This document shows, piece by piece, positions 1-8,602 of a DNA stretch of 64,000 nucleotides. Position 1 is the stretch's first letter, and every line of letters starts with the position of its first letter. Location: assembly GCA_942492935.1 (NCBI GenBank), contig OW818654.1, positions 1,364,001-1,428,000 on the forward strand, written 5' to 3'. The position numbers and the translations under genes were made by a program. Below the pieces are notes generated by a model. The model saw nothing but the letters and a program-made list of their open reading frames with translations, was not told the origin of the DNA and ran no database searches. Source of the stretch: JANJUO01 sp942492935. GTDB lineage: Bacteria; Bacteroidota; Ignavibacteria; Kapaibacteriales; UBA2268.

Positions 1-2
1 TA

Positions 3-2258
3 ATTCTTATTATTAGCTCACTTGTATTGAGTGCTGCAGTTTTGTTGTATGTAAATTGGATTACAAGTTGGGGTATGCCTTCTTTGGAGCAATTAGAAAA
101 TCCTCCACAAAGTCTTGCCACACAAATTTACAGTTCAGATGGCAAATTACTTGATTACCTTTATTATGAACGAAGAGTGAGCCTACCTTATGATTCAATT
201 CCTAAGGACTTTGTGAATGCACTTGTTGCAACTGAAGATAAACGATTTTGGGAACATTGGGGTGTTCATCTTGGCAGAGTTTTCAATGCTGCATTTAAAA
301 ATATCTTTATGGGCGATAGAGAAGGAGCTTCCACAATTACAATGCAATTAGCAAGAAATATTTTTCAATTCAGAGAAAATTCTATGGAGAGAAAAATTAG
401 AGAAGCTATAGTTGCAATGCAAATTGAAAAGACTTATACTAAAAAAGAAATTATCGAAATGTACACAAATACAGTAAATTTCGGCAGAAGTGCTTATGGG
501 ATTCAAGTAGCTTCACAAGTTTATTTTGACAAGCATCCTGTTGAACTTACTACTTCAGAATGTGCTTTGCTTGTTGCTATGTTGAAAGCACCTTCTAATT
601 ATAATCCTGTTACAAAATACAGTAAAGCTCTCATAAGGCGAAATTTAGTTTTGGAATTGATGAAAGAGCAAGAATTTTTGACAGAGTCTGAATTTTATAA
701 AGCAGTCAAAGACCCGATTATTGTTTTTAAATCAGATAAAAAATCAAAAAAAGTACGTAGAACTTGGGGTAGCGAACTTGCACCACATTTTGTTGAAATG
801 ATTCGTCAAGATTTAGGAAAGAGTAATGAAATTGAAGGAATGGATTTATATCGTGATGGATTGATAATTCATACAACCTTAAATTCAAAAGTTCAAGAAT
901 ATGCCAATCAAGCAGTATCCGAACATTTAAGTACTTACCAACAATCAATTGATAGAACTTGGAATTGGAATCGAAAACCTGAAATATTAAATCAAATTTT
1001 GAATAAAGCAATTGCTGATAGACCAGATTATAGAGCCGCTGATAAATTAAGAAGAATTGAAATTTCTAATTTATTAAAAAAAGATAAAAAATTCGTTGAT
1101 TCTGTAAAAAATGCTGCTACTACTGTTCAAGTAGGACTTATTATGATTGAGCCGGCAACAGGTGCAATTGTTGCAATGGTTGGCTCTTCTCCAAAATTTA
1201 TGGCTGAGCATCCAGATGCAAAGCACTCATTAAATCACGCTACACAAATCAAAAGACAGCCAGGTAGTGCTTTTAAACCATTTGTTTATACTTGTGCTTT
1301 AGAAAATGGTTACCACCCTGAAACAATGGTAGAATGTGGACCTTTTTCATATACATTACCATCAGGTGAAGTTTGGTCGCCAAGTGGTTCAGGAAGTTGT
1401 GGTGCAGGTGAAAAAACATCATTATCACAAGCATTAAAAATGTCAATAAATACAGTTGCTGCAAGATTAGTTACAAGTATTACAAGTCCTACAGAAGTAA
1501 TTTCAAAAGCAAGAAAAATGGGTATCTCGTCTCCTCTTTCTTCAGTTCCAGCTATATCACTTGGAGCTGGTGGAGATGTTTCACCATTAGAAATTACATC
1601 AGCTTATGGAGCATTTGCTTATAATGGAATACATATTCATCACTATTATTTTAATAGAATTGAAGACCATCAGGGAAATTTAATTAAGGAAAAGAGAATT
1701 TCTTATAATGTTTCTCAAGCAATGACTCCAGAAATTGCAACACAAATGACTGTAATGTTGCAGGGAGTGGTTGATGGTGGAACGGCTTGGCGTGGTGTTA
1801 GACAGAATTTCCCAAATATTGATGCAGCAGGTAAAACAGGAACGACTAATTCCGCGGCTGATGCATGGTTTATCGGTTATACTCCACAGCTTGTCTGTGG
1901 AATTTGGATGGGCTTTGATGACAAGCGAATTACTTTTGATAATCTTGATGCTGAAGGTTATGGTGGCAAAGCTGCAGCACCAATATTTGGTAAACTTATG
2001 AATAAAATTTATAATGATTATACATTGCCTTACAAACAAAGAAAATTTGTATTTAATAAAGATACTTCATCTGTTGATTCAATTCCAAAACCAAAGTATA
2101 ATTATACTCCTAAACAGCTTGAACTTGAACCAGAATTGAATAACATACCAGATGACAGTAGAACTAATAATGAACAAAATAATGATGACAGAAATAGAGC
2201 TAATCAACCACTTCTGCCACCATTGCCATCAAATAAAAAACGTGATACTATAAGATAA
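3..2258 (+). CDS. Class A penicillin-binding protein (PBP1A-like), 5' end cut by window edge
   Basis: Bifunctional cell-wall enzyme that polymerises lipid II and cross-links peptides in the periplasm, anchored in the inner membrane. The frame is open to the left edge, so the true start lies outside; the first visible residues form a membrane anchor. Counting from the TTG at 27, the glycosyltransferase catalytic Glu is E70 in ATEDKRFW, followed by the STITMQLARN block. The transpeptidase shows SxxK at S414-K417 (GSAFKP), SxN at S473-N475 and KTG at 603-605. The tail from about residue 690 is rich in Pro, Asn and Asp and is probably disordered. The next gene starts 12 bp downstream. Family assignment is secure; PBP1A versus PBP1C rests on overall architecture. 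Confidence 0.95.
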   Translation: MLIISSLVLSAAVLLYVNWITSWGMPSLEQLENPPQSLATQIYSSDGKLLDYLYYERRVSLPYDSIPKDFVNALVATEDKRFWEHWGVHLGRVFNAAFKNIFMGDREGASTITMQLARNIFQFRENSMERKIREAIVAMQIEKTYTKKEIIEMYTNTVNFGRSAYGIQVASQVYFDKHPVELTTSECALLVAMLKAPSNYNPVTKYSKALIRRNLVLELMKEQEFLTESEFYKAVKDPIIVFKSDKKSKKVRRTWGSELAPHFVEMIRQDLGKSNEIEGMDLYRDGLIIHTTLNSKVQEYANQAVSEHLSTYQQSIDRTWNWNRKPEILNQILNKAIADRPDYRAADKLRRIEISNLLKKDKKFVDSVKNAATTVQVGLIMIEPATGAIVAMVGSSPKFMAEHPDAKHSLNHATQIKRQPGSAFKPFVYTCALENGYHPETMVECGPFSYTLPSGEVWSPSGSGSCGAGEKTSLSQALKMSINTVAARLVTSITSPTEVISKARKMGISSPLSSVPAISLGAGGDVSPLEITSAYGAFAYNGIHIHHYYFNRIEDHQGNLIKEKRISYNVSQAMTPEIATQMTVMLQGVVDGGTAWRGVRQNFPNIDAAGKTGTTNSAADAWFIGYTPQLVCGIWMGFDDKRITFDNLDAEGYGGKAAAPIFGKLMNKIYNDYTLPYKQRKFVFNKDTSSVDSIPKPKYNYTPKQLELEPELNNIPDDSRTNNEQNNDDRNRANQPLLPPLPSNKKRDTIR

Positions 2259-2270
2259 TTGAGGATTAAT

Positions 2271-2936
2271 ATGAAAAATGAATTTACACTCGAATTTACC
2301 AATGGAGAAACAATTAACATTGGTACTATGTTTTGCATTGGGCAAAATTATGCGAAACACATCAAAGAAATGGGTGGAATTGTTACAAGCGACCCAACTG
2401 TATTTATTAAACCACCTCAGGCATTAATTACTGATAACGAGAAAATCGTTTTACCTGATTTTTCTGAAAATGTTCATCACGAAGTTGAGCTTGTTGTTGT
2501 TATTGGTAAAGATTGCGATTCTGTAGAGCCAGACGAAGCGATTGATTATGTAGCTGGTTTTGCAGTAGGAATTGACGTTACTTTAAGAGATATTCAAAAC
2601 AATTGCAAAACAAATGGAAAACCTTGGGCAGTCGCAAAAGGTTTTCGTACATCGGCACCAATATCTAAAATCGTTCCATTAAATCAAATTCCTTCAGATA
2701 TGAAATATTTTGATTTAGAATTAAAAGTAAATGGGGAAATTAAACAAAAAGGTACTACACAAGAAATGGAAAGAACAGTTGAAGAATTAATTTCCTATTT
2801 ATCTAAAGTATTTTCATTAAGAACTGGAGATATAATTTTTACAGGTACTCCAGAAGGTGTTGGCAAAATCAACAGTGGAGATACTTTGACAATTGATTTA
2901 TCAGGTTTAGTGTCAATGACAGTATTAGTTGCTTGA
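2271..2936 (+). CDS. Fumarylacetoacetate hydrolase (FAH) family protein
   Basis: Cytosolic metal-dependent enzyme of the FAH/HpcE/YisK superfamily, which hydrolyses, decarboxylates or tautomerises acylpyruvates and related beta-diketo acids. The metal-binding signature is visible as HHEVELVVVIG, with the two Glu of ExE, followed by an aspartate in GIDVTLRD. The GDIIFTGTPEGVG segment near the C terminus is the family hallmark. The ATG at 2271 is chosen over the upstream TTG at 2259 because GAGG at 2261 is well placed in front of it. About 221 residues is normal for the single-domain members. It lies 12 bp after the PBP gene and is probably cotranscribed. The substrate cannot be named from sequence. 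Confidence 0.9.
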   Translation: MKNEFTLEFTNGETINIGTMFCIGQNYAKHIKEMGGIVTSDPTVFIKPPQALITDNEKIVLPDFSENVHHEVELVVVIGKDCDSVEPDEAIDYVAGFAVGIDVTLRDIQNNCKTNGKPWAVAKGFRTSAPISKIVPLNQIPSDMKYFDLELKVNGEIKQKGTTQEMERTVEELISYLSKVFSLRTGDIIFTGTPEGVGKINSGDTLTIDLSGLVSMTVLVA

Positions 2937-2956
2937 GAAATTTGTTTTTTAGCAAA

Positions 2957-2996
2957 ATCCCCCTTTTATTCATTTTATTGAATTGGCAAGGGGGAT
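2957..2996 (-). terminator. Inverted repeat between convergent genes, probable terminator
   Basis: Nine-base perfect stem (ATCCCCCTT at 2957-2965 with AAGGGGGAT at 2988-2996) and a 22-nt loop, lying between the convergent FAH and nucleotidase genes. On the minus strand the stem is followed by a short T run, which fits termination of the nucleotidase transcript; on the plus strand the tail is poor. Confidence 0.5.
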
Positions 2997-3010
2997 TGCG
3001 AGAGAAAATT

Positions 3011-4924
3011 CTATCTACTGACTACAAATCTACCATAGTATCTATTAAATCCATTTGTGATTAAATAAATATAAGTACCATTGCTAAATTCTTCTGTATT
3101 TAAAGAAACCAAATTCTGTCCTTGTTCGTAGTATTCTTTTGTTGATTGGAAAACTGTTTTCCCATGATTATCAATAACTAAAACAAAATAATTATCTGGA
3201 TTTTCAACTTCAAATTCTAATGTTGTTGATATATTACAAGGATTTGGGTATGCTTGACTCTTTAGTGAGAATTTTGTTTCTTCATCAATTGTTCCACCAA
3301 TTTTATCAACACATTCAATTCTCTTTTTTGGAAGAGGTTTTATTTTTTCTTGAGAATCTTTAGTATTTTTAATATAATTAACAAGAACCATATACTCAGT
3401 AGTCATATCCTTATCTAAATTGAAATTATCTACTGGAATACCTAATACATCAGCCAAAAATGAGTAAATACCAACATTTGTAGTTACCGAATACTTTTTA
3501 TCATTGACTATTTCGACTCCATCTATTATAACTTTACCAAGTAAACCGTCTCCAAAAGAAGAGTCCGGAGTTGTGGGAACAAATTCATATTCAAAATACA
3601 TATTATCGGAGCATTGAATTAAATAATCATCAGTATATCTAATAAATCCCATACCAAATCTTAATCCATTTTTAATGTCTTCCCCTGAAATTTCAAATGT
3701 ACACATTGGGAAACCTAATGTATTTGCTTCATTGAAACCATAACCATTAATTCTATAGACATCTGAACCAACTATATGACCTTTATACAATTTTTCGCCA
3801 GTAAATCCAGATGCTGTTATTCCAATATCAGTTTTCCCAAAAGATTTAAAAGCATCACAAACCAGATTTCCCACATCAGAATCATGATAACCTAATTTAT
3901 GCAAATCTGTGCCAAATTCATCATAAGTTTCTTCAACAATTGCAAGTTTATCTGAATAAACAGGTCCATATTTAGAATATTTTGATTCTACTTCTTCAGT
4001 CATTGAATTTACTATCGAAGATAATAATTCATCTTGAGCAACACTTTCATCAAGTGGAATCAAAGTGTAGTCTTCGAGTGTAACCTTATCATCAGTAACA
4101 TCAAATACAAATTTACCAGTCCATTGATAGAAAGAACCTGCTTGAACATATTTACATAAACTACCGTCTTTCAATGGCAGAAATGTATCCATAACATAAT
4201 GGTCATGACCCCCAATTATTGCATCAATTCCTGATAATTCTTGTGAAAGCATAAGGTCATCCAAAAAGTTTTGATGTGATAGCATAATAATAATCTTGCA
4301 ATCTGCATTTTTTAATGCAGTTACACAACTATTAATTTTTGCTTTTAAAAAATCTTCATTATCAAAAGAAACATTTCCAGGATTTGATAAATTAACAGTA
4401 TTTGGAGTTGTAATTCCAAATACACCTACTTTAACACCATTTGCCATAATTGTTAAAGTATCCTGAATCATTGATTTCAAATCAGGATAATTGTCAAAAT
4501 TTCCATTTGCACATAGTACTTTTGTGTTTGAGCCAGCCAAACCACCAGTCAAAACCATTTGTAGAGCTTCAGGGCCTAAGTCAAATTCGTGATTTCCAAG
4601 AGTAATTGCATTAAATTGCAATTGACTAATTAAACCTAATTCTAAAATTCCAAGGAAATTGCAATACATTATATCACCAATAGAAAAATCACCAGCATGC
4701 AAGAGTATTGCTTCAGAATCAGCTTCTCTTGCACTATTTGCAACTGTTGCAAATTTGGATATACCTCCCAAATTTGCCTTTAAATCTTCGCCTCTTTCGC
4801 CCCCGGGCAACAAATAAGAATGACTATCATTAACATGCAGAATTGTTACTTTTTCTGCATACGCCAGATTGAATCCAATAATTAATGTTATCAGAATCAA
4901 AATTATAGAAAATTTCTTCTCCAT
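3011..4924 (-). CDS. Secreted 5'-nucleotidase/UshA-like metallophosphoesterase with T9SS sorting domain
   Basis: Predicted extracellular or surface phosphoesterase that removes phosphate from nucleotides or nucleotide sugars. The ATG at 4924 gives a clean signal peptide (MEKKFSIILI, cleavage near AYA) and has GGTGA upstream; the longer reading from 4996 would bury it. Metallophosphoesterase motifs are D33-x-H35 (HVNDSHSY), D79 (HAGDF), GNHE at 110-113 and GGHDH. A 5'-nucleotidase C-terminal domain follows. The last ~80 residues carry a type A T9SS sorting domain (KSQAYPNPCNIS... ending YGRFVVSR). About 637 residues matches UshA-like enzymes plus the sorting domain. It has no same-strand partner. 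Confidence 0.9.
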   Translation of the reverse strand: MEKKFSIILILITLIIGFNLAYAEKVTILHVNDSHSYLLPGGERGEDLKANLGGISKFATVANSAREADSEAILLHAGDFSIGDIMYCNFLGILELGLISQLQFNAITLGNHEFDLGPEALQMVLTGGLAGSNTKVLCANGNFDNYPDLKSMIQDTLTIMANGVKVGVFGITTPNTVNLSNPGNVSFDNEDFLKAKINSCVTALKNADCKIIIMLSHQNFLDDLMLSQELSGIDAIIGGHDHYVMDTFLPLKDGSLCKYVQAGSFYQWTGKFVFDVTDDKVTLEDYTLIPLDESVAQDELLSSIVNSMTEEVESKYSKYGPVYSDKLAIVEETYDEFGTDLHKLGYHDSDVGNLVCDAFKSFGKTDIGITASGFTGEKLYKGHIVGSDVYRINGYGFNEANTLGFPMCTFEISGEDIKNGLRFGMGFIRYTDDYLIQCSDNMYFEYEFVPTTPDSSFGDGLLGKVIIDGVEIVNDKKYSVTTNVGIYSFLADVLGIPVDNFNLDKDMTTEYMVLVNYIKNTKDSQEKIKPLPKKRIECVDKIGGTIDEETKFSLKSQAYPNPCNISTTLEFEVENPDNYFVLVIDNHGKTVFQSTKEYYEQGQNLVSLNTEEFSNGTYIYLITNGFNRYYGRFVVSR

Positions 4925-5485
4925 AAATATCACCATTAATTTTTTAAAATAACAATTAGATGTACCAAACTTAATAAGATTTTTTAAAATATCCAAAATA
5001 ATTTTCTATATTTTTAAAATAATTTTAATATCTTAATTAATTACAGATGAGAAATTTTTGACTATGATACTTTTACATATTATTTCTTTCTAAACTCGGT
5101 TCAGAATCTATATTCAATTATTTCATATCGAACAAAGTGGGAAATCCATTGCCTTTTGACATACACTACTTCATATATTATTCATTCCCGCTGAGATAGT
5201 CAGAGACTGCTCTAATATATTAATTTATATTTTTTTTAGTATTTATCATTTTATTTCCAAATTTATATCTCATTTTTTATGCATACAGCGAAATGTAGAA
5301 TTACTCCAATCGCAGTAATAAAATAAAATTTTAGAAATGATTTCAAAGAAATATTATAAAATAATTTATATTTAGGATACATTGAAATTATGTAACTATA
5401 CAGCCGAATTGAAATTTTCAATTTGATTTGTTATTTGAATGTAAAAAAAATTTTATTTGGAACAATTTGCAAATAATCATAAAAT

Positions 5486-5667
5486 GAAATTCTTTGAAAA
5501 TCCCGATAGGGATTACCTGTTTGTAATATAGAAAAATCCCTTAAGTCCAACAATCCCTTAGGGATTGCATAGTTCAAATACATATTCAACACCTACGGCG
5601 TTGGTGTGGCGATTGGAGATTTGACTGTTACAAACATTAATTCCCGAAGGGAATTTCAAGGAATTTC
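5486..5667. repeat. TIR element family A, copy 1
   Basis: About 182 bp bounded by ~40-bp imperfect terminal inverted repeats. The left end (5486-5526) begins GAAATTCTTTGAAAATCCC and ends GTTTGTAA. The right end (5628-5667) begins TTACAAAC and ends CAAGGAATTTC. Each end contains its own mini-hairpin (AATCCC-GATA-GGGATT on the left, AATTCCC-GA-AGGGAATT on the right). The interior has AATCCCTTAGGGATT and a TAC-loop hairpin at 5587-5603. The outer flank (from about 5465) also matches the right flank of copy 3. There is no coding capacity, so it looks like a MITE-type element. Confidence 0.75.
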
Positions 5668-5926
5668 TTACAAAATAACGAAAATACAAATTTATGGTAA
5701 GTCGGGTGAGTAGTCACGAAATTACTAATTTCTTAGTAACTTCACAGCCGTTTCATCATTTTCAATTTTCTATGATTTTTGAATTAAAAACAGGTAAAAT
5801 TGGAACAAGAAACCCCTAAAGAATTTTCAAGGAATTTTATTAAAAGCAAAAAAAATCTTATTTCATCCTAAATGAATTAGTAATTACATTTGTTATAAAT
5901 ATTTTTCGATCAATCTAATTTTAAAA

Positions 5927-5976
5927 GAAACACCTGCTCTACTTGATTTATATATACTTAGTAGAATAGGTGTCTC
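5927..5976 (-). terminator. Rho-independent terminator of the M23-like lipoprotein gene
   Basis: On the minus strand the nine-base arm GAGACACCT (5968-5976) pairs with AGGTGTTTC (5927-5935) with one G-U pair. An inner CTACT/AGTAG stem sits above a small internal loop. A T-rich tail follows. It lies 35 bp beyond the stop codon at 6011. Confidence 0.7.
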
Positions 5977-6010
5977 GAATATTGCTTTTTAAAATTTTTT
6001 ATTTAGGTTT

Positions 6011-7132
6011 TTATTCAAAACTAATAATACTTGTTTCTTCCATCATAGAATTATAATACACTTGCTTTGGAACTGTTATTACTTCATCATTCCATTCGCC
6101 CATTTTTGTATATTTTTTTAGTACGAATGGTACTCCATAAGATAGCAAAATATCTGTACCTTGATAAATATGGAAATGTAAATGCGGTGCAGTGGAATTA
6201 CCCGAATTTCCCAAAATAGCGATTGGGTCACCTTCTTTTACTGTTGCACCCTGAGAAACCAAAAATGAATTTGGTTGACAGTGTGCGTAAAATGCTTTTT
6301 TGCCACCACCAATATCCAAAACTAAATAATTACCAGCATACTCATCTAAGGAATTGAATTTAATGTTTTGCATATTTCCATTATTCTGTGGTCTGCCATC
6401 TGTTATTTTCAAAACCTTACCATCTGCAACTGCATATAAAGTGTCTCCATAATTGAAATAAGACTCATTTTTTGTTGGGTCGCCAGCAAAGTAATCTTTC
6501 ATATCAGGTCCCATTTTCAAATTATCAAATGCAAATCTCTCAGAATTATATACTTTTCCACCGGAGAAAAAGTTTACAAAAAAATGGTATGCGTTAGTTG
6601 ATTGATTGATAAACAACCATCTCTCACCTTTAACTGGTGAACTTATAACAATAGGAGATTCGGAAAGTCGTGGTGCAAACTTGCCACCTTCCAAACTAAC
6701 ATCTTTATTATTAATTGTATCTCGAAAATTAAAAATATGCGATACTTCTTTTGGCTTTGGTGAAGATAAAGGAATTGGAAGTTGGATAGACAAATAATAT
6801 GAACTAATTTCGTCCTGCGGAAAAAGGTCTGTTGGATTCAATGGACTTTTGTAGATGTGGGGAATATTTTCTCCTTCAAGTTTGATTAATTCCTTTCGGG
6901 AATCTTCGTCCAAAACTTGAATAGATAATAATTTTAGACCTTCTTTTTCGAATTCCCAAACTTTCAAACTATAAGGAATTCTAAGATACTTCTCTGTTGG
7001 AAAAGGAATATCGTTGGAAATAACTTGAATTTTTTTTGAATTGTCTGTATCAGGGTCTGTAACATTGTTTTCATTACAAGCAGCAAAAACCAAGATACTT
7101 AATAATAGTATTTTGGTAGTTAGATTTTTCAT
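6011..7132 (-). CDS. M23 (LytM-like) family lipoprotein
   Basis: Predicted periplasmic lipoprotein with an M23 peptidase fold, a family that cuts or binds peptidoglycan cross-bridges. The N terminus is a lipoprotein signal with lipobox FAAC (C19). The start has GAGGAAAT upstream. The M23 core spans about residues 195-335: ERFAFD (D203), YAHC (H284) and HLHFH (H317, H319). Two of the usual zinc-site elements (D and HxH) are present. The first ligand His, normally four residues before the Asp, is replaced by R199, so activity is uncertain and a scaffold or activator role is possible. Residues 20-190 form an unassigned N-terminal domain. The gene stands alone with its own terminator. Confidence 0.8.
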   Translation of the reverse strand: MKNLTTKILLLSILVFAACNENNVTDPDTDNSKKIQVISNDIPFPTEKYLRIPYSLKVWEFEKEGLKLLSIQVLDEDSRKELIKLEGENIPHIYKSPLNPTDLFPQDEISSYYLSIQLPIPLSSPKPKEVSHIFNFRDTINNKDVSLEGGKFAPRLSESPIVISSPVKGERWLFINQSTNAYHFFVNFFSGGKVYNSERFAFDNLKMGPDMKDYFAGDPTKNESYFNYGDTLYAVADGKVLKITDGRPQNNGNMQNIKFNSLDEYAGNYLVLDIGGGKKAFYAHCQPNSFLVSQGATVKEGDPIAILGNSGNSTAPHLHFHIYQGTDILLSYGVPFVLKKYTKMGEWNDEVITVPKQVYYNSMMEETSIISFE

Positions 7133-7427
7133 AAATATTTCCTCAAATTTTAAACAAATGTATAATGTTAATTAAAAAGTTACCATCAAAAATGCAAAAT
7201 AATCAAATTATATAATTATGCAAAACAAATTTCGTAAATTAATTAAATTCAACTACAATTGATATTACAATCATTCATCTCAAAACAAATTAATAAGCCA
7301 AACGTTTCATATTTTTTTATAAAGTTATAAAGTGAATATTTGCTTATTTATTATCCATTATGGAATAATTATAACTGATGATTTTCAAAAATATTGATAC
7401 ATTAAAGAAATATTTAAATTTAAATTT

Positions 7428-8012
7428 ATGAAAACAATACTGTTAATCTCAATAATAATTTTCTCAATCTTTTGCTTGTCAGCAAAAGATATTCACAAGA
7501 AAATCAATTTAGAAATTGGAGGAGCTTTTAGTAGAAATTTGACTAATGAATTGCCAATATTTGGCTTAGAATATGATAATAATTCTTATGCATCATTTGC
7601 CAGATTTGTTTTACAATCAGAAAATCGGCTTAAAATGGGAATTGAAAGTGGTTTGCTACCCATCAAAAATATTTATAACATGCCGATAACCAATCAATTT
7701 GGTACTACAAATGTGAAGGCAAACCTTGATGCAATACCTATATTATTACTTTTTTCGATGGATGTTGATAATTTTGCAGCATATTTTGGGATGGGATACT
7801 ATTACATTATATCAAGAATATCAGCTTTTGATGAAGTATCAATAAGTACTGATTACTCGCCGGGCTTGATGTTTTCATTTGATTACACTTTCAATTTTTA
7901 TTTTAATACAAAGCTTGGTTCATTCGTTAAATTATTTTTAATATCAGACTCTGCCAGAACTTTAATAAATTTCGGAATAAAACTTGAGTATGAATTATAT
8001 GAATTTGAATAA
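7428..8012 (+). CDS. Exported protein of unknown function, possible small outer-membrane barrel
   Basis: A 194-residue protein with a typical signal peptide (MKTILLISIIIFSIFCLSA). Beyond it the chain shows alternating polar and hydrophobic stretches with Gly and aromatic residues (for example FAAYFGMGYYYI and FNFYFNTKLGSFVKLFLI), which suggests beta strands of an OmpA/OmpW-like barrel. No catalytic motif is recognised. There is no clear Shine-Dalgarno and no same-strand neighbour close enough for an operon. The function is not assigned. Confidence 0.65.
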   Translation: MKTILLISIIIFSIFCLSAKDIHKKINLEIGGAFSRNLTNELPIFGLEYDNNSYASFARFVLQSENRLKMGIESGLLPIKNIYNMPITNQFGTTNVKANLDAIPILLLFSMDVDNFAAYFGMGYYYIISRISAFDEVSISTDYSPGLMFSFDYTFNFYFNTKLGSFVKLFLISDSARTLINFGIKLEYELYEFE

Positions 8013-8602
8013 TGAATCTAACTTCTTTTATATATTCATATATTCAAGATATAGTTCATCTAAATAATTAAGCCAAAGTACCAAATATGTCTGACACTGG
8101 TATGTTTATTCAGTGGGGAACATGATAAATATTTTCCCTTCAAGTTATAATTTTTTCACGTAGTGATTGAATTATGGTAACAAGTGAATTGCTATTTGAT
8201 GCATTATCACGTAGTGATTAAATTTCAGTAACATTTTGTAAAATTATGAGTTAATATAATATAATCACTACGTGATAAATAACTGTTTTGATTAATTCGT
8301 GTTACCATAATGCAATCACTACGTGATAAAGTATGTTTCTAATAAAGACGTATGCCACCTTTGAGGTGGAGTCCATTTAAGAATATACAAATAATGGTAA
8401 GATGTCAGACACTTACAAAGTGTTAGTCATCTAAATATAAAACTTTGCAAGTTTCTTATTTAATAAATAATCTATTTCATTCTACATTTATGTCATGCTT
8501 TAAAATGTTGATAATTTGTAGATATGTTATTTGCAAAAAATCAATAAAAATTAAGTAATTTGTATATGTTTTTGATGCAAATTTGAATGGAGTTCAATTT
8601 TA
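8013..8602. other. 590-bp non-coding region between the exported-protein gene and dnaE
   Basis: No gene. The left part holds family B repeat sequence (8098-8356). This is followed by two small hairpins: CCACCT-TTG-AGGTGG at 8355-8369, and an interrupted stem at 8400-8432 (AGATG/CATCT outer, ACACTT/AAGTGT inner). The last ~170 bp is plain AT-rich sequence that must contain the dnaE promoter. Confidence 0.7.
8098..8356. repeat. Family B repeat, copy 1 (nested inverted repeats with TCACGTAGTGA cores)
   Basis: Begins with TGGTATGTTTATT at 8098-8110. Two forward cores (8156-8168, 8206-8219) face two inverted cores (8263-8276, 8314-8327). The outer arms 8156-8181 and 8301-8326 are inverted repeats over 26 bp with a single mismatch (arm ends TCACGTAGTG and TTATGGTAAC). 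The right end (about 8341-8356) only loosely mirrors the left. The right arm matches copy 2 at 49536-49580 over about 45 bp in the opposite orientation. Confidence 0.7.

Larger units (their letters stand above)
4925..6010. other. 1.1-kb non-coding region rich in repeats
   Basis: No believable gene. It holds a copy of the 'TTCAGAATCTAT...CGAACAAAGTG' repeat (5097-5170, also at 20.1 and 58.35 kb), one full copy of the terminal-inverted-repeat element (5486-5667), a degenerate end fragment of the same element near 5808-5845 and the terminator of the M23-like gene (5927-5976). It also holds one of the window's only four GATC sites (5908). The remainder is AT-rich sequence without recognisable structure. 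Confidence 0.7.

Noticed and set aside
3011..4996. Upstream start at 4996 for the nucleotidase
   Set aside because: It would place 24 extra residues before an obvious signal peptide that has its own ribosome-binding site at 4924.
5722..5739. TTACTAA-TTTC-TTAGTAA hairpin as a terminator
   Set aside because: No T run and no gene ending nearby; too weak in AT-rich DNA.
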